A stretch of DNA of 64,000 bases from Sphingobacterium arenae (GTDB lineage: Bacteria > Bacteroidota > Bacteroidia > Sphingobacteriales > Sphingobacteriaceae): NCBI RefSeq assembly GCF_014692505.1, contig NZ_JACNYK010000005.1:248001-312000 (forward strand), in the 5' to 3' direction. Position 1 is the stretch's first letter, and every line of letters starts with the position of its first letter. The notes beneath the pieces were generated by a model that saw nothing but the letters and a program-made list of their open reading frames with translations, ran no database searches and was not told the DNA's origin. Positions 37,127 through 45,577 of this stretch are shown one piece after another. A program made the translations under genes and the position numbers.

Positions 37127-37759
37127 ATATACAACACGTGCTTCCTTAATTTGGGGACTCTCCGCGCCAATTTTTCCGCAGCGGTGTACTTTTTGTTGAC
37201 CGTTTTAGTCACCTTTGCCTAAAATTGGATAAAAACATTGGTTTAACGCGGCTAAAGGCTCTTTTTGTGGTGAGTATATACTTACCGAAAGGTATACGTA
37301 ATGAGCCAAATGTTATACCTGATGAGCCAACGTGTGTACCTGACGTAACGAACGGTATACCGGATGAGCCCAAACGAATACCTTATATGCTAAAATGTAA
37401 ACGTGATGTAACAACCCGTATACCGAATGCGTCAAAAATAATACATTCGGCGGTAAAGGGTATACTGGCTGAGTCAACTCGTATAGCAGATGAACCAAAA
37501 CGGATACCATACATGTCAAAACCAATACCTTACGCGCTCAAGTGTATACGTGATAAGGTAAATAGTATACTGTAGAGGCCACAAGTAATACGTTATGTGA
37601 AAAAGTGTATACGGGATGGCACGACAGCATAGCGAATTTGTCAAAAATAAAAACGGATTACTATTCCTAATTTTAAAAAAAACACTAACTTTAATACAAT
37701 ATAGGAGGTTGAATGCTAGGTTGTTGGGTGGATTTCTCTATAAACGGGCAAATGATGTT
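37127..37759. other. Intergenic region carrying the 21-bp repeat array
   Basis: 633 bp between the permease and the DUF1800 gene. The first 165 bp has no recognisable gene or terminator, only a weak inverted repeat TTTTAG/CTAAAA near 37204-37225. The middle is the phased array described separately. The last ~130 bp is AT-rich upstream sequence of the DUF1800 gene. Confidence 0.7.
37292..37627. repeat. Array of 16 degenerate 21-bp tandem repeats (GTATAC-based)
   Basis: Sixteen consecutive units of exactly 21 bp. The GTATAC-like hexamer recurs at 37292, 37313, 37334, 37355, 37376, 37397, 37418, 37439, 37460, 37481, 37502, 37523, 37544, 37565, 37586 and 37607 without a single insertion or deletion. 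Each unit reads roughly GTATAC, three variable bases, ATG, then GCCAAAA-like sequence. A slipped partial unit may follow at 37628. Because 21 is a multiple of 3, several frames stay open: plus-strand reading gives IPDEPKR-like heptads (37225-37575) and minus-strand reading gives VYxLxHP-like heptads (37525-37313). I do not treat either as a proven gene. Units are only moderately alike, so the array is old or under selection for spacing rather than identity. Confidence 0.9.
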
Positions 37760-39541
37760 ATGTTATATCAAGGAAAAAAAATAAGCGTATTTTTTCTATT
37801 CTTTTTAGGATTGTGTTTTTCTTATGCGCAAAAAAATCCGGAGGTTTTTCCATATAAGGCAGCGGGCTTAAGTGAAGAGGAAGCGGCGATACACCTGCTA
37901 AGCAGATTTACCTATGGCTATAATGTCAACGACGTACGGCAAATTCAAAAGGAGGGATTGGAAAGATGGTTTTTTAGGCAATTGCGGGGAAAAGCAACGG
38001 ATAAGGAATTAGTTGAAATGCTGGAACCGTATGCAGACGCGATGTTGGATAATAAAACACTGGCTGAGAAGTATCCTCGAAATACGCGCGTCAGAAGAAT
38101 GATGATTAATGAGGGATATATTCCGAAAGATTCGGTCCTTAATGGAAGTGCCTTTTTTAAAGAAGCATATAAAAATTATCTAGCGGAAAAAGGGTTTAAA
38201 CCGGAGCAAGAACTCTATAGAAAATTTATTGCTGCAAAAGTACTTCGAGCAGCATTCTCTGCTAATCAATTGCAAGAAGTCATGACAGATTTCTGGTTCA
38301 ACCATTTCAATGTATCGTTTACCAAGCCGCAATCAGCCCCTTTTATCCCTTCCTATGAGAATCATGTTATTCGTCCGAGGGCTTTGGGTAAATTTGATGA
38401 ACTTTTGTTGGCAACAGCTAAATCACCAGCGATGCTGCTTTACTTAGACAATGCCTCTAGTGTAGCCGAACGGCCTAATGCAAAAAATAAAATAGGGATT
38501 AATGAAAACTATGCGCGGGAACTTCTGGAGTTACATACATTGGGCGTAGACGGTGGTTATACACAAAAAGATGTTTCGGAAGCAGCGCGTATATTGACGG
38601 GCTGGACCATCTATCCCTTGAATGGATATGGAAATCAAAACTTGATTAAGCAAATCACCAAGGGAAATGAAGTACAACGTCAAAGTTTAATTGAAGAGGA
38701 TTTTGTCTTTGCAGCAAATAGGCACGATAAGCGACAGAAAACGGTGCTGGGAAAAGATTTTGAAAACAACGGGTATGAAGAGGGCGTTGAGCTGATCTTC
38801 TATCTGTCTTCTAGACCACAGACCGCCCGTTTTGTTTCCAAGAAGATAGCCGTTCGTTTTGTCAGCGATACACCCCAAGAAGCTTTGATAGAGAACATGG
38901 CGAATGCTTTTTTAGCATCTGAAGGCGATATTAAGAAAATTTTGACGGCAATGGTTTATTCCCCGGCGTTTTGGCATCGGGATAATGTATATAGTAAGGT
39001 GAAAACCCCTTTTGAATTGGCCATTAGCAGCGTTAGGGCTTTAGATGCTCAAGTCGAAAATCCCAATCGTTTGATTAACTGGGTTACGAGGATGGGGGAA
39101 AAGAAATACTATTATATCGCCCCTACAGGTTTTCCTGATAAGTCAAGTTATTGGATCAATACGGGCTCGCTATTGAACAGAATGAATTTTGGATTGTCCT
39201 TTGCTTCCAATAAAGCGTCAGGTATAAATATAGACCTTTTGGAACTGACAAGGCATCATGAACCGGAAAGCCCGGAACACGCATTGGATGTCTATGCAAA
39301 GCTACTGTTGCCCACAACAGATATTATCACATTGAAAAATAGACTTTCGCCGCTTTTGACGACGCAAAATTTGCAGAAAAAAGTAGCAAAGTCGTCTGGT
39401 GGTGATCGTCATGGACAAGACGAGGACATGCTGGCTGTCAACACCAGGAAAATAAACAACAGAAACAGTAAATCAAACAATGCGATGCTGGCACAGGTGG
39501 TTGGTCTCATTATTGGGTCTCCGGAGTTTCAAAGACGTTAA
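37760..39541 (+). CDS. DUF1800 family secreted protein
   Basis: About 593 residues from the ATG at 37760, which begins a signal peptide ending CFSYAQ; a longer reading from 37616 would start inside the repeat array and is rejected. DUF1800 features are LSEEEAAIHLLSRFTYG, WFRQL-like early helices, MTDFWFNHFNVSF, NENYARELLELHTLGVDGGYTQKDV and ARILTGWTI. Function of the family is unknown; its members nearly always sit next to a DUF1501 gene, as here (2 bp gap). Role in export or handling of a periplasmic or surface product is speculation. Confidence 0.93.
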   Translation: MLYQGKKISVFFLFFLGLCFSYAQKNPEVFPYKAAGLSEEEAAIHLLSRFTYGYNVNDVRQIQKEGLERWFFRQLRGKATDKELVEMLEPYADAMLDNKTLAEKYPRNTRVRRMMINEGYIPKDSVLNGSAFFKEAYKNYLAEKGFKPEQELYRKFIAAKVLRAAFSANQLQEVMTDFWFNHFNVSFTKPQSAPFIPSYENHVIRPRALGKFDELLLATAKSPAMLLYLDNASSVAERPNAKNKIGINENYARELLELHTLGVDGGYTQKDVSEAARILTGWTIYPLNGYGNQNLIKQITKGNEVQRQSLIEEDFVFAANRHDKRQKTVLGKDFENNGYEEGVELIFYLSSRPQTARFVSKKIAVRFVSDTPQEALIENMANAFLASEGDIKKILTAMVYSPAFWHRDNVYSKVKTPFELAISSVRALDAQVENPNRLINWVTRMGEKKYYYIAPTGFPDKSSYWINTGSLLNRMNFGLSFASNKASGINIDLLELTRHHEPESPEHALDVYAKLLLPTTDIITLKNRLSPLLTTQNLQKKVAKSSGGDRHGQDEDMLAVNTRKINNRNSKSNNAMLAQVVGLIIGSPEFQRR

Positions 39542-39543
39542 CG

Positions 39544-40809
39544 ATGTATACACGCAGAGCATTTTTAAAATCTTCCGGATTAGGCTTGTTGGGAATAGGT
39601 CTGATGGGTGGAGTTCCTGCTTTTGTAGCGGAGGCGGTGGCAAGGGAAAAGAATAATCCACTTTATAGCAAAAGACGGGTGATTGTCTGTATATTCCAAC
39701 GAGGAGCGATGGATGGTTTAATGGCTGTGAGTCCTTTTGAAGATGTCTACTTTAGAGAAGCTCGACCTACGTTGTTTATGGACGTGGTACAAAAAGCATC
39801 GGAGAATCCATTGATAGATTTAGATGGACGCTTCGGTTTACATCCGAGCATGAAAGCGTTTGAACCGGTGTTTAGAGATAAACGATTGGCTATTGTCCAT
39901 GGAATTGGATCTCCCAATACAACAAGATCTCATTTCGATGCGCAAGACTATATGGAATCGGGTACACCCTTTCAGAAAAATACAAGTAGCGGTTGGTTAA
40001 ATCGAGCGGTGGGGTTGCTAGGACACGACAATATCAGAACACCGTTTTCCGCCGTAAGCGTAACACCAGCACTTCCCCGATCGTTGTATGGAGAACAAGA
40101 AGCGTTAGCCATCAGTGACTTAAAAACATTTAAAATCCAAGGAAACACCGCCTTAGTCAATCAAAATGCCAAGAGTTTTGAAGACCTGTATGACAAAGCG
40201 ACCAATGACTTATTGCGTGATACAGGAAAAGAAAGTTTTGAAGCGATGAAGCTATTGCAAAGTAATCTGGCTAAGCATTACAAACCCGCTAATGATGCAG
40301 TGTATCCGACTAGTGGTTTGGGAAATTCACTGAAACAGATAGCCCAACTTATTAAGATGGATGTCGGATTGGAAGTTGCCTTCACAGAATCTAATGGATG
40401 GGACACACATTTTAATCAAGGTAAGGAAACAGGGATATTTGCCCGGAATGTAGGAGACTTGTCTCATGCTATTATGGCTTTTTGGAACGATATAGAAGCC
40501 TATCAAGATGATGTATTGGTGATGACCATGACGGAATTTGGTCGGACGGTACATCAAAATGGTACCAATGGTACAGATCATGGAAGAGCATCCTGCAATT
40601 TTATCTTAGGCAATCATGTAGATGGAGGTAAAGTGCATGGTATAGTTGACGCTTTGGCAAAAGAGAATTTGGAAGATGGACGGGATTTACCTGTTACGAC
40701 AGACTTTAGAACGGTGTTTTCGGAAGTTGCCGATAAACATCTTCGGATAAAAAATAAAAATGAACTTTTCCCAGATTGGAATGGTGAGGGAATGGGTGTT
40801 TTGCGGTAA
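39544..40809 (+). CDS. DUF1501 family protein with Tat-type signal
   Basis: 421 residues. The N-terminus carries a twin-arginine motif, TRRAFLKSSGLGLLGIGL, so it is probably exported folded. DUF1501 features include VIVCIFQRGAMDGLMAVSPF, FGLHPSMKAFEPVF, GSPNTTRSHFDAQDYMESG and VMTMTEFGRTVHQNGTNGTDHGRA. The fold is related to alkaline-phosphatase/sulfatase-like metalloenzymes, with the Asp, His and Arg of the last motif as candidate metal ligands. Translationally adjacent to the DUF1800 gene (2-bp gap), which argues for a shared task. No activity is established. Confidence 0.93.
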   Translation: MYTRRAFLKSSGLGLLGIGLMGGVPAFVAEAVAREKNNPLYSKRRVIVCIFQRGAMDGLMAVSPFEDVYFREARPTLFMDVVQKASENPLIDLDGRFGLHPSMKAFEPVFRDKRLAIVHGIGSPNTTRSHFDAQDYMESGTPFQKNTSSGWLNRAVGLLGHDNIRTPFSAVSVTPALPRSLYGEQEALAISDLKTFKIQGNTALVNQNAKSFEDLYDKATNDLLRDTGKESFEAMKLLQSNLAKHYKPANDAVYPTSGLGNSLKQIAQLIKMDVGLEVAFTESNGWDTHFNQGKETGIFARNVGDLSHAIMAFWNDIEAYQDDVLVMTMTEFGRTVHQNGTNGTDHGRASCNFILGNHVDGGKVHGIVDALAKENLEDGRDLPVTTDFRTVFSEVADKHLRIKNKNELFPDWNGEGMGVLR

Positions 40810-40918
40810 ATATGGAAGTGGTAATGCTACGTTTTGTATATTTTCCTGTTAAAAAATCGTTAATCAATCGATTGCGTTTCTAATTTTTTTATATTTACGA
40901 CCGATTTAAATTAAAACT

Positions 40919-41002
40919 ATGGAAACCTGGATGGGGTTGTCTATATTCTGCTGTGAATGTGAACAATCCATGCAAGCTTCATCGCCATTAAAAGGAAATT
41001 AA
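40919..41002 (+). CDS. Possible 27-residue leader peptide upstream of glmS
   Basis: A short open frame (METWMGLSIFCCECEQ...) with three close cysteines in FCCEC ends 14 bp before the glmS start codon. An AT-rich promoter-like TATATTTA lies just upstream. It may be a real small protein, a regulatory leader for glmS, or chance. No homolog is recalled. Confidence 0.25.
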   Translation: METWMGLSIFCCECEQSMQASSPLKGN

Positions 41003-41016
41003 AAAAATAAAAAATT

Positions 41017-42858
41017 ATGTGTGGAATCGTTGGTTACGTAGGTAGCAACCTAGCATATCCGGTACTTATTGACGGATTAAAAAAATTGGAATACAGAGGT
41101 TACGATAGCGCAGGTGTAGCGTTACATACCGGGAATTCAATTGAAGTTTATAAAAAAGAAGGTAAGGTATCTGCGTTGGAGGGGTCGGTTTACGGAAAGA
41201 ATATTCAGGCGACTATAGGTATTGGACATACACGGTGGGCGACGCACGGCGAACCCTCTGATAGAAATGCCCATCCTCATTCTTCTAACTCAGGAGATAT
41301 TGCCATGATACACAATGGTATCATTGAAAACTATGCGCAGCTAAAAAATGAACTTCTTCAAAAGGGGTATACATTTAAGAGCGATACGGATTCTGAAGTA
41401 CTTGTTAATTTTATTGAAGATATTAAAATTAACAACGAATGTTCGTTGGAAGAAGCCGTCAGAATCGCGTTGAAGAGAGTCGTAGGAGCGTATGTGATTT
41501 TATTGTTGGACAAAGATTTGCCAGATACCATTATTGCTGCTCGAAAAGGAAGTCCGCTGGTTATTGGTATCGGTGATAATGCGCATTATCTAGGATCTGA
41601 TGCTTCACCTATGTTGGCTTATACGAAAGAGGTTGTCTATATTAATGATTACGAGCTAGCGATTGTACGTCCGGATGAACTGGTCCTAAAAAATCTCGGA
41701 AACGAACGCATAACGCCCTTTGTGCAGAAACTGGACATCGAATTGGCATCAATTGAAAAAGGTGGTTTCGACCATTTTATGCTGAAAGAAATATTTGAAC
41801 AACCGCAAACTATTTTTGATTCTTTGCGCGGTCGTATGGATGCCGAACAACAATCTATTACATTAAGTGGCGTGGATAAAATTGCCGACAAGTTATTGAA
41901 AGCAAACCGCGTCATAATTGTCGCATGTGGAACAAGCTGGCACGCTGGTCTATTGGCCGAATACGTAATAGAAGAATTATGTCGCATCAATGTCGAGGTG
42001 GAATATGCTTCGGAGTTCCGGTATAGAAATCCCATCATAACAGATCAAGATGTGATCATCGCTATTTCTCAAAGTGGTGAAACAGCGGACACCTTAGTTG
42101 CATTGGAAAATGCAAAAAAACAAGGGGCTACGATTTTCGGCCTAGTGAATGTGGTTGGGTCGTCTATCGCTCGAATCGCTGATGCAGGTGCTTACACCCA
42201 CGCCGGGCCAGAGATAGGTGTGGCGAGTACCAAAGCATTTACGGCGCAGTTGGCTGTACTTTATTTAATCGCATTGAAAGTTGCGCAATTGAAAGGAACA
42301 ATCGAGGCAACGTTATTTAATAAGTTACTTGCAGATTTGGCGAAAGTTCCAGAGCATGTAAAGGAAATTTTGGAAGATCAGGATGCTATTATTCAGGAGA
42401 TTGCAAGGAAATATAGCGATGCAAGAGATTTTCTTTATTTGGGTAGGGGCTATAATTTTCCAATTGCATTGGAAGGTGCTTTAAAATTGAAGGAAGTCTC
42501 CTATATTCATGCTGAGGGATACCCGGCGGCAGAAATGAAACACGGGCCTATTGCATTGGTAGACGATCAACTGCCGGTTGTTTTCGTTGCGACGAAAGAC
42601 AGTTATCATGAAAAAATTATCAGCAATATTCAGGAAATAAAGGCGAGAAAAGGTAAAGTCATTGCCGTGGTTTCGCACGGTGATGAGGTTGCGGCGGACC
42701 TAGCGGATGATGTGATGTTTGTTCCACAAGTCCATGAAATAATTGCGCCAATTTTATCTGTTATTCCATTACAGCTCTTGTCCTATCACATCGGTGTAAA
42801 TAGAGGATTGGATGTGGATAAACCAAGAAATTTAGCGAAATCGGTAACTGTTGAATAG
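41017..42858 (+). CDS. glmS: Glutamine-fructose-6-phosphate aminotransferase (isomerizing)
   Basis: 613-residue enzyme making glucosamine-6-phosphate for peptidoglycan and LPS. The N-terminal glutaminase begins MCGIVGYVG with the nucleophile Cys2. It continues with LEYRGYDSAGVA, GHTRWATHGEPSDRNAHPH and NGIIENY. Two SIS sugar-isomerase domains follow (VACGTSWHAGLLAEYVIE, SQSGETADTLVAL, AEGYPAAEMKHGPIAL). The C-terminal DKPRNLAKSVTVE motif is complete. It is followed 6 bp later by the DUF4954 gene. No glmS ribozyme-like leader was recognised, as expected outside Firmicutes. Confidence 0.98.
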   Translation: MCGIVGYVGSNLAYPVLIDGLKKLEYRGYDSAGVALHTGNSIEVYKKEGKVSALEGSVYGKNIQATIGIGHTRWATHGEPSDRNAHPHSSNSGDIAMIHNGIIENYAQLKNELLQKGYTFKSDTDSEVLVNFIEDIKINNECSLEEAVRIALKRVVGAYVILLLDKDLPDTIIAARKGSPLVIGIGDNAHYLGSDASPMLAYTKEVVYINDYELAIVRPDELVLKNLGNERITPFVQKLDIELASIEKGGFDHFMLKEIFEQPQTIFDSLRGRMDAEQQSITLSGVDKIADKLLKANRVIIVACGTSWHAGLLAEYVIEELCRINVEVEYASEFRYRNPIITDQDVIIAISQSGETADTLVALENAKKQGATIFGLVNVVGSSIARIADAGAYTHAGPEIGVASTKAFTAQLAVLYLIALKVAQLKGTIEATLFNKLLADLAKVPEHVKEILEDQDAIIQEIARKYSDARDFLYLGRGYNFPIALEGALKLKEVSYIHAEGYPAAEMKHGPIALVDDQLPVVFVATKDSYHEKIISNIQEIKARKGKVIAVVSHGDEVAADLADDVMFVPQVHEIIAPILSVIPLQLLSYHIGVNRGLDVDKPRNLAKSVTVE

Positions 42859-42864
42859 GAAGGC

Positions 42865-45054
42865 ATGTCAAAGATAATAAAAGAAAAGCTGGCGGACTTG
42901 GGGTATCATTTTATTCCCCCAGCCTACCTGCAAAATGATGACGAGTACTTTTACCGTAATCAGCAGTTCTGCTTCGATAGGAAATTTAGAAATTTAACGC
43001 AAGAAGAGATTAAGATCTTAATCAAAAATGATAACCATTCCCATAATTGGGATGATGTGTTGGTCACGGATAAGTTTCTTCCTGAACAGATTCAGCATTC
43101 CAAATTTTACGGACTTGTACGTATTGGTGATATGGACGATGTTTATCTTAATTTCCGGGATCTTCGTCTGCCTTGTGGCATATACAACTCCACCATTATC
43201 AGCAGTGATTTTGGAAGTACGGTGGCTATTCACAATGTGCGGTATATGGCCCATTTTATTATTGGTGATGAAGTGATGTTGGCGAATATTAATGAAATGG
43301 AAACCAGTAGCAGTGCCAAATTTGGGAACGGCATTCTTAAAACCGATGATGTCGAGGAACGTCGAATTCGCCTCGAACTCTGTAATGAAAATGGAGGCCG
43401 TTCCGTATTACCTTTTGATGGTATGCAGGCGGGGGATGTTTACCTATGGTCTCGCTACAGAAATGATCAGGAATTGCAAACTCGTTTTCAAGAAATGATG
43501 GAAGCACAATTCTCACCTCATCATGGTTTTTATAGTGAGATTGGTCATCATTCTGTAGTCAAAAATACCCATACTATTAAAGATATAAAAATGGGTTCAC
43601 ATGCTTATGTAAAGGGAGTAAATAAGCTGAAAAACCTAACCATTAATTCGTCGGCGGAGTCGTATACACAAATTGGAGAGGGATGTGAGCTGGTCAATGG
43701 GATTATAGGATATGGATGTCGTATTTTCTATGGAGTAAAAGCCGTCCGCTTTATCTTGTCTTCAAATTCCCAACTGAAATATGGCGCAAGATTGATTAAC
43801 TCGTTTTTAGGAGATAACTCCACTATTTCCTGCTGTGAGGTTCTAAATTCATTGATTTTTCCCGCACACGAACAACATCATAATAATTCTTTTCTTTGTG
43901 CAGCACTTGTGAAGGGGCAGAGTAATATGGCGGCGGGGGCCACGGTGGGATCTAACCATAACTCGCGGGCAGCAGATGGCGAAATCATTGCCGGGCGTGG
44001 GTTTTGGCCAGGTTTATGCGTAAGTCTTAAGCACAATTCCCGCTTTGCATCGTATACGCTTATTGTGAAAGGAGACTTTTTGCATGAATTGAATATACGG
44101 TTTCCTTTCTGTTTGGTAAGCAATGAAGCGGCTACTAATCGTTTGATTGTATTGCCGGCATACTGGTTTTTATATAATATGTATGCCATGATGCGCAATA
44201 CATCGAAGTTCCAATCGCGTGACAAACGGAAATTCAAGAACCAATATATTGAGTATGATGTATTGGCGCCAGATACCGTGAATGAGATGTTCGTGGCTTT
44301 AGCCGAGATCGAGAAAGCAGTTGGTAAAGCCTATCGTGATGAAAACACGGAGACGGAAATACAAGCTTTGGGAAGAAGTATTTTATTGTCTGAGGAGCGT
44401 CTTGCTGGAAAAGATGTTTTATTAGACAATGTCGAGTTTTCTAGACGGAAGGTGGTGTTGGCTAAGCCTAAAGAAGCGTACACGACGTACCAGCGGATGA
44501 TTCGCTATTATGCGGTGACGCAGCTTATCGAGTCCATGGAAAGTAAATCGTTTACCGATTTGTACACGCTTGTTGGTTCCTTTCCGACAACACGTAGTCA
44601 ATTTGAAAATATCGGAGGTCAATTGGTGCCACAAGCAAAATTGGATAGCTTGTTAACAGATATTCGCGACCGTAATGTTTTATCCTGGAAGGATGCACAC
44701 ACGTGTTATCATACTTGGAGCGAACAATATTTAGATGACAAATTTAAGCATGCAATTGCTTCTTTGGCCGAGGTGACAGGTCGAATACCGTCGTCTTGGG
44801 ATGAGCAATTTATGAAAGAACTCCTGGAGGAGGGGTTGGAAACCCGTCGTTGGATTTTTGCAGAGATTGAAGGGTCACGTTCTAAGGATTATCAAAATCC
44901 ATTTAAACAGATGGTCTATGATTCTTATGAGGAAATGGAAGAAGTCGTGGGCCACCTGAAAGATAACGACTTTATTAATAAGGAGCGCGAGGGGCTTATT
45001 GATTTTGAAAGATCGGTGAAAAAGATCCTGACTTCCTTATCTTTTGTTTATTAA
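42865..45054 (+). CDS. DUF4954 family protein with hexapeptide beta-helix
   Basis: 729-residue cytoplasmic protein typical of Bacteroidota. The N-terminal ~200 residues are mixed. The centre (about 190-400) resembles a left-handed beta-helix of the hexapeptide acyltransferase/GlmU type (SAESYTQIGEGCELVNGIIGYGCRI, DNSTISCCEVLNSLIFPAHEQHHNNSFLCAALVKG). The C-terminal part is helical. Function is not established. The gene is 6 bp downstream of glmS, ahead of a good terminator, so the two form a bicistronic unit and a role linked to amino-sugar or UDP-sugar metabolism is a reasonable guess. Confidence 0.85.
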   Translation: MSKIIKEKLADLGYHFIPPAYLQNDDEYFYRNQQFCFDRKFRNLTQEEIKILIKNDNHSHNWDDVLVTDKFLPEQIQHSKFYGLVRIGDMDDVYLNFRDLRLPCGIYNSTIISSDFGSTVAIHNVRYMAHFIIGDEVMLANINEMETSSSAKFGNGILKTDDVEERRIRLELCNENGGRSVLPFDGMQAGDVYLWSRYRNDQELQTRFQEMMEAQFSPHHGFYSEIGHHSVVKNTHTIKDIKMGSHAYVKGVNKLKNLTINSSAESYTQIGEGCELVNGIIGYGCRIFYGVKAVRFILSSNSQLKYGARLINSFLGDNSTISCCEVLNSLIFPAHEQHHNNSFLCAALVKGQSNMAAGATVGSNHNSRAADGEIIAGRGFWPGLCVSLKHNSRFASYTLIVKGDFLHELNIRFPFCLVSNEAATNRLIVLPAYWFLYNMYAMMRNTSKFQSRDKRKFKNQYIEYDVLAPDTVNEMFVALAEIEKAVGKAYRDENTETEIQALGRSILLSEERLAGKDVLLDNVEFSRRKVVLAKPKEAYTTYQRMIRYYAVTQLIESMESKSFTDLYTLVGSFPTTRSQFENIGGQLVPQAKLDSLLTDIRDRNVLSWKDAHTCYHTWSEQYLDDKFKHAIASLAEVTGRIPSSWDEQFMKELLEEGLETRRWIFAEIEGSRSKDYQNPFKQMVYDSYEEMEEVVGHLKDNDFINKEREGLIDFERSVKKILTSLSFVY

Positions 45055-45060
45055 TCTTTT

Positions 45061-45085
45061 AAAGAGACGCATATTGCGTCTCTTT
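45061..45085 (+). terminator. Rho-independent terminator after the glmS-DUF4954 unit
   Basis: A perfect 11-bp stem, AAAGAGACGCA (45061-45071) with TGCGTCTCTTT (45075-45085), and a 3-base loop, followed by further T residues. It starts seven bases after the DUF4954 stop codon. Confidence 0.92.
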
Positions 45086-45577
45086 TCGTTTTGCTTTATC
45101 TAGTTTTGAAAATCTATCGTTAAAAACTTACGTTGTTAAAAAAATAAACGAGGATATGATGATAGAGCTCTTCAAGTTCGTAGAATTTTTTATTAACCTT
45201 CTCTATGGGTGGAGGCTTTCTTAAGCATCCTTTTACGTCCCTTAAACTGTAATTTCGTTTATATTCCTTTTTTATTTTGTTTTTTTTGACATTCTGTTAC
45301 AAAAAAATACTAAAACTTTAACGTGTTGTTTTGAATATAACGAAGCAAAATGGCTGCTTAAGGCTTCGTTTGTGAGATTGATGTATTCGAAAATTTATTT
45401 TTTATTTCTTTTTGTTTCGTTTTGTGAAAAAGATTCCTATTTTTACCTTGTTCTTGTAAAGAAGCAAAAGCTAACTAATCGTTGATGTAGCGTTAATCTT
45501 AAGTTAACAACATCGCTCTACTTTTGCACGGAAGAAAATTATAGAGTATATAAATACTGACAAATTAAATTGATGTT
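45086..45577. other. Long AT-rich regulatory region before the third SusCD locus
   Basis: About 490 bp with no gene. It contains an inverted repeat AACGAAGC (45339-45346) / GCTTCGTT (45363-45370), inside which AAGC and GCTT can also pair in an alternative way. Near the 3' end lies a -7 box TACTTTTG (45519-45526), which would give an untranslated leader of about 45 bases. No regulator gene for this locus is visible in the window. Confidence 0.55.
45519..45526 (+). promoter_or_regulatory. -7 promoter element of the third SusCD operon (TACTTTTG)
   Basis: Fits TAnnTTTG, about 52 bp before the TIG/NHL gene start. No clear -33 element was found. Confidence 0.5.

Noticed and set aside
37225-37575. 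Protein-coding gene reading through the 21-bp repeats
   Set aside because: Open on both strands because the period is a multiple of three; no ribosome binding site or non-repetitive domain supports translation, so it is described as a repeat array.
37292-37627. CRISPR array
   Set aside because: Units repeat every 21 bp with no unique spacers and no cas genes nearby; the repeat is far too short and degenerate.
40820-41016. glmS ribozyme in the glmS leader
   Set aside because: The leader is short and shows none of the conserved ribozyme core; that element is restricted to Firmicutes-type bacteria.
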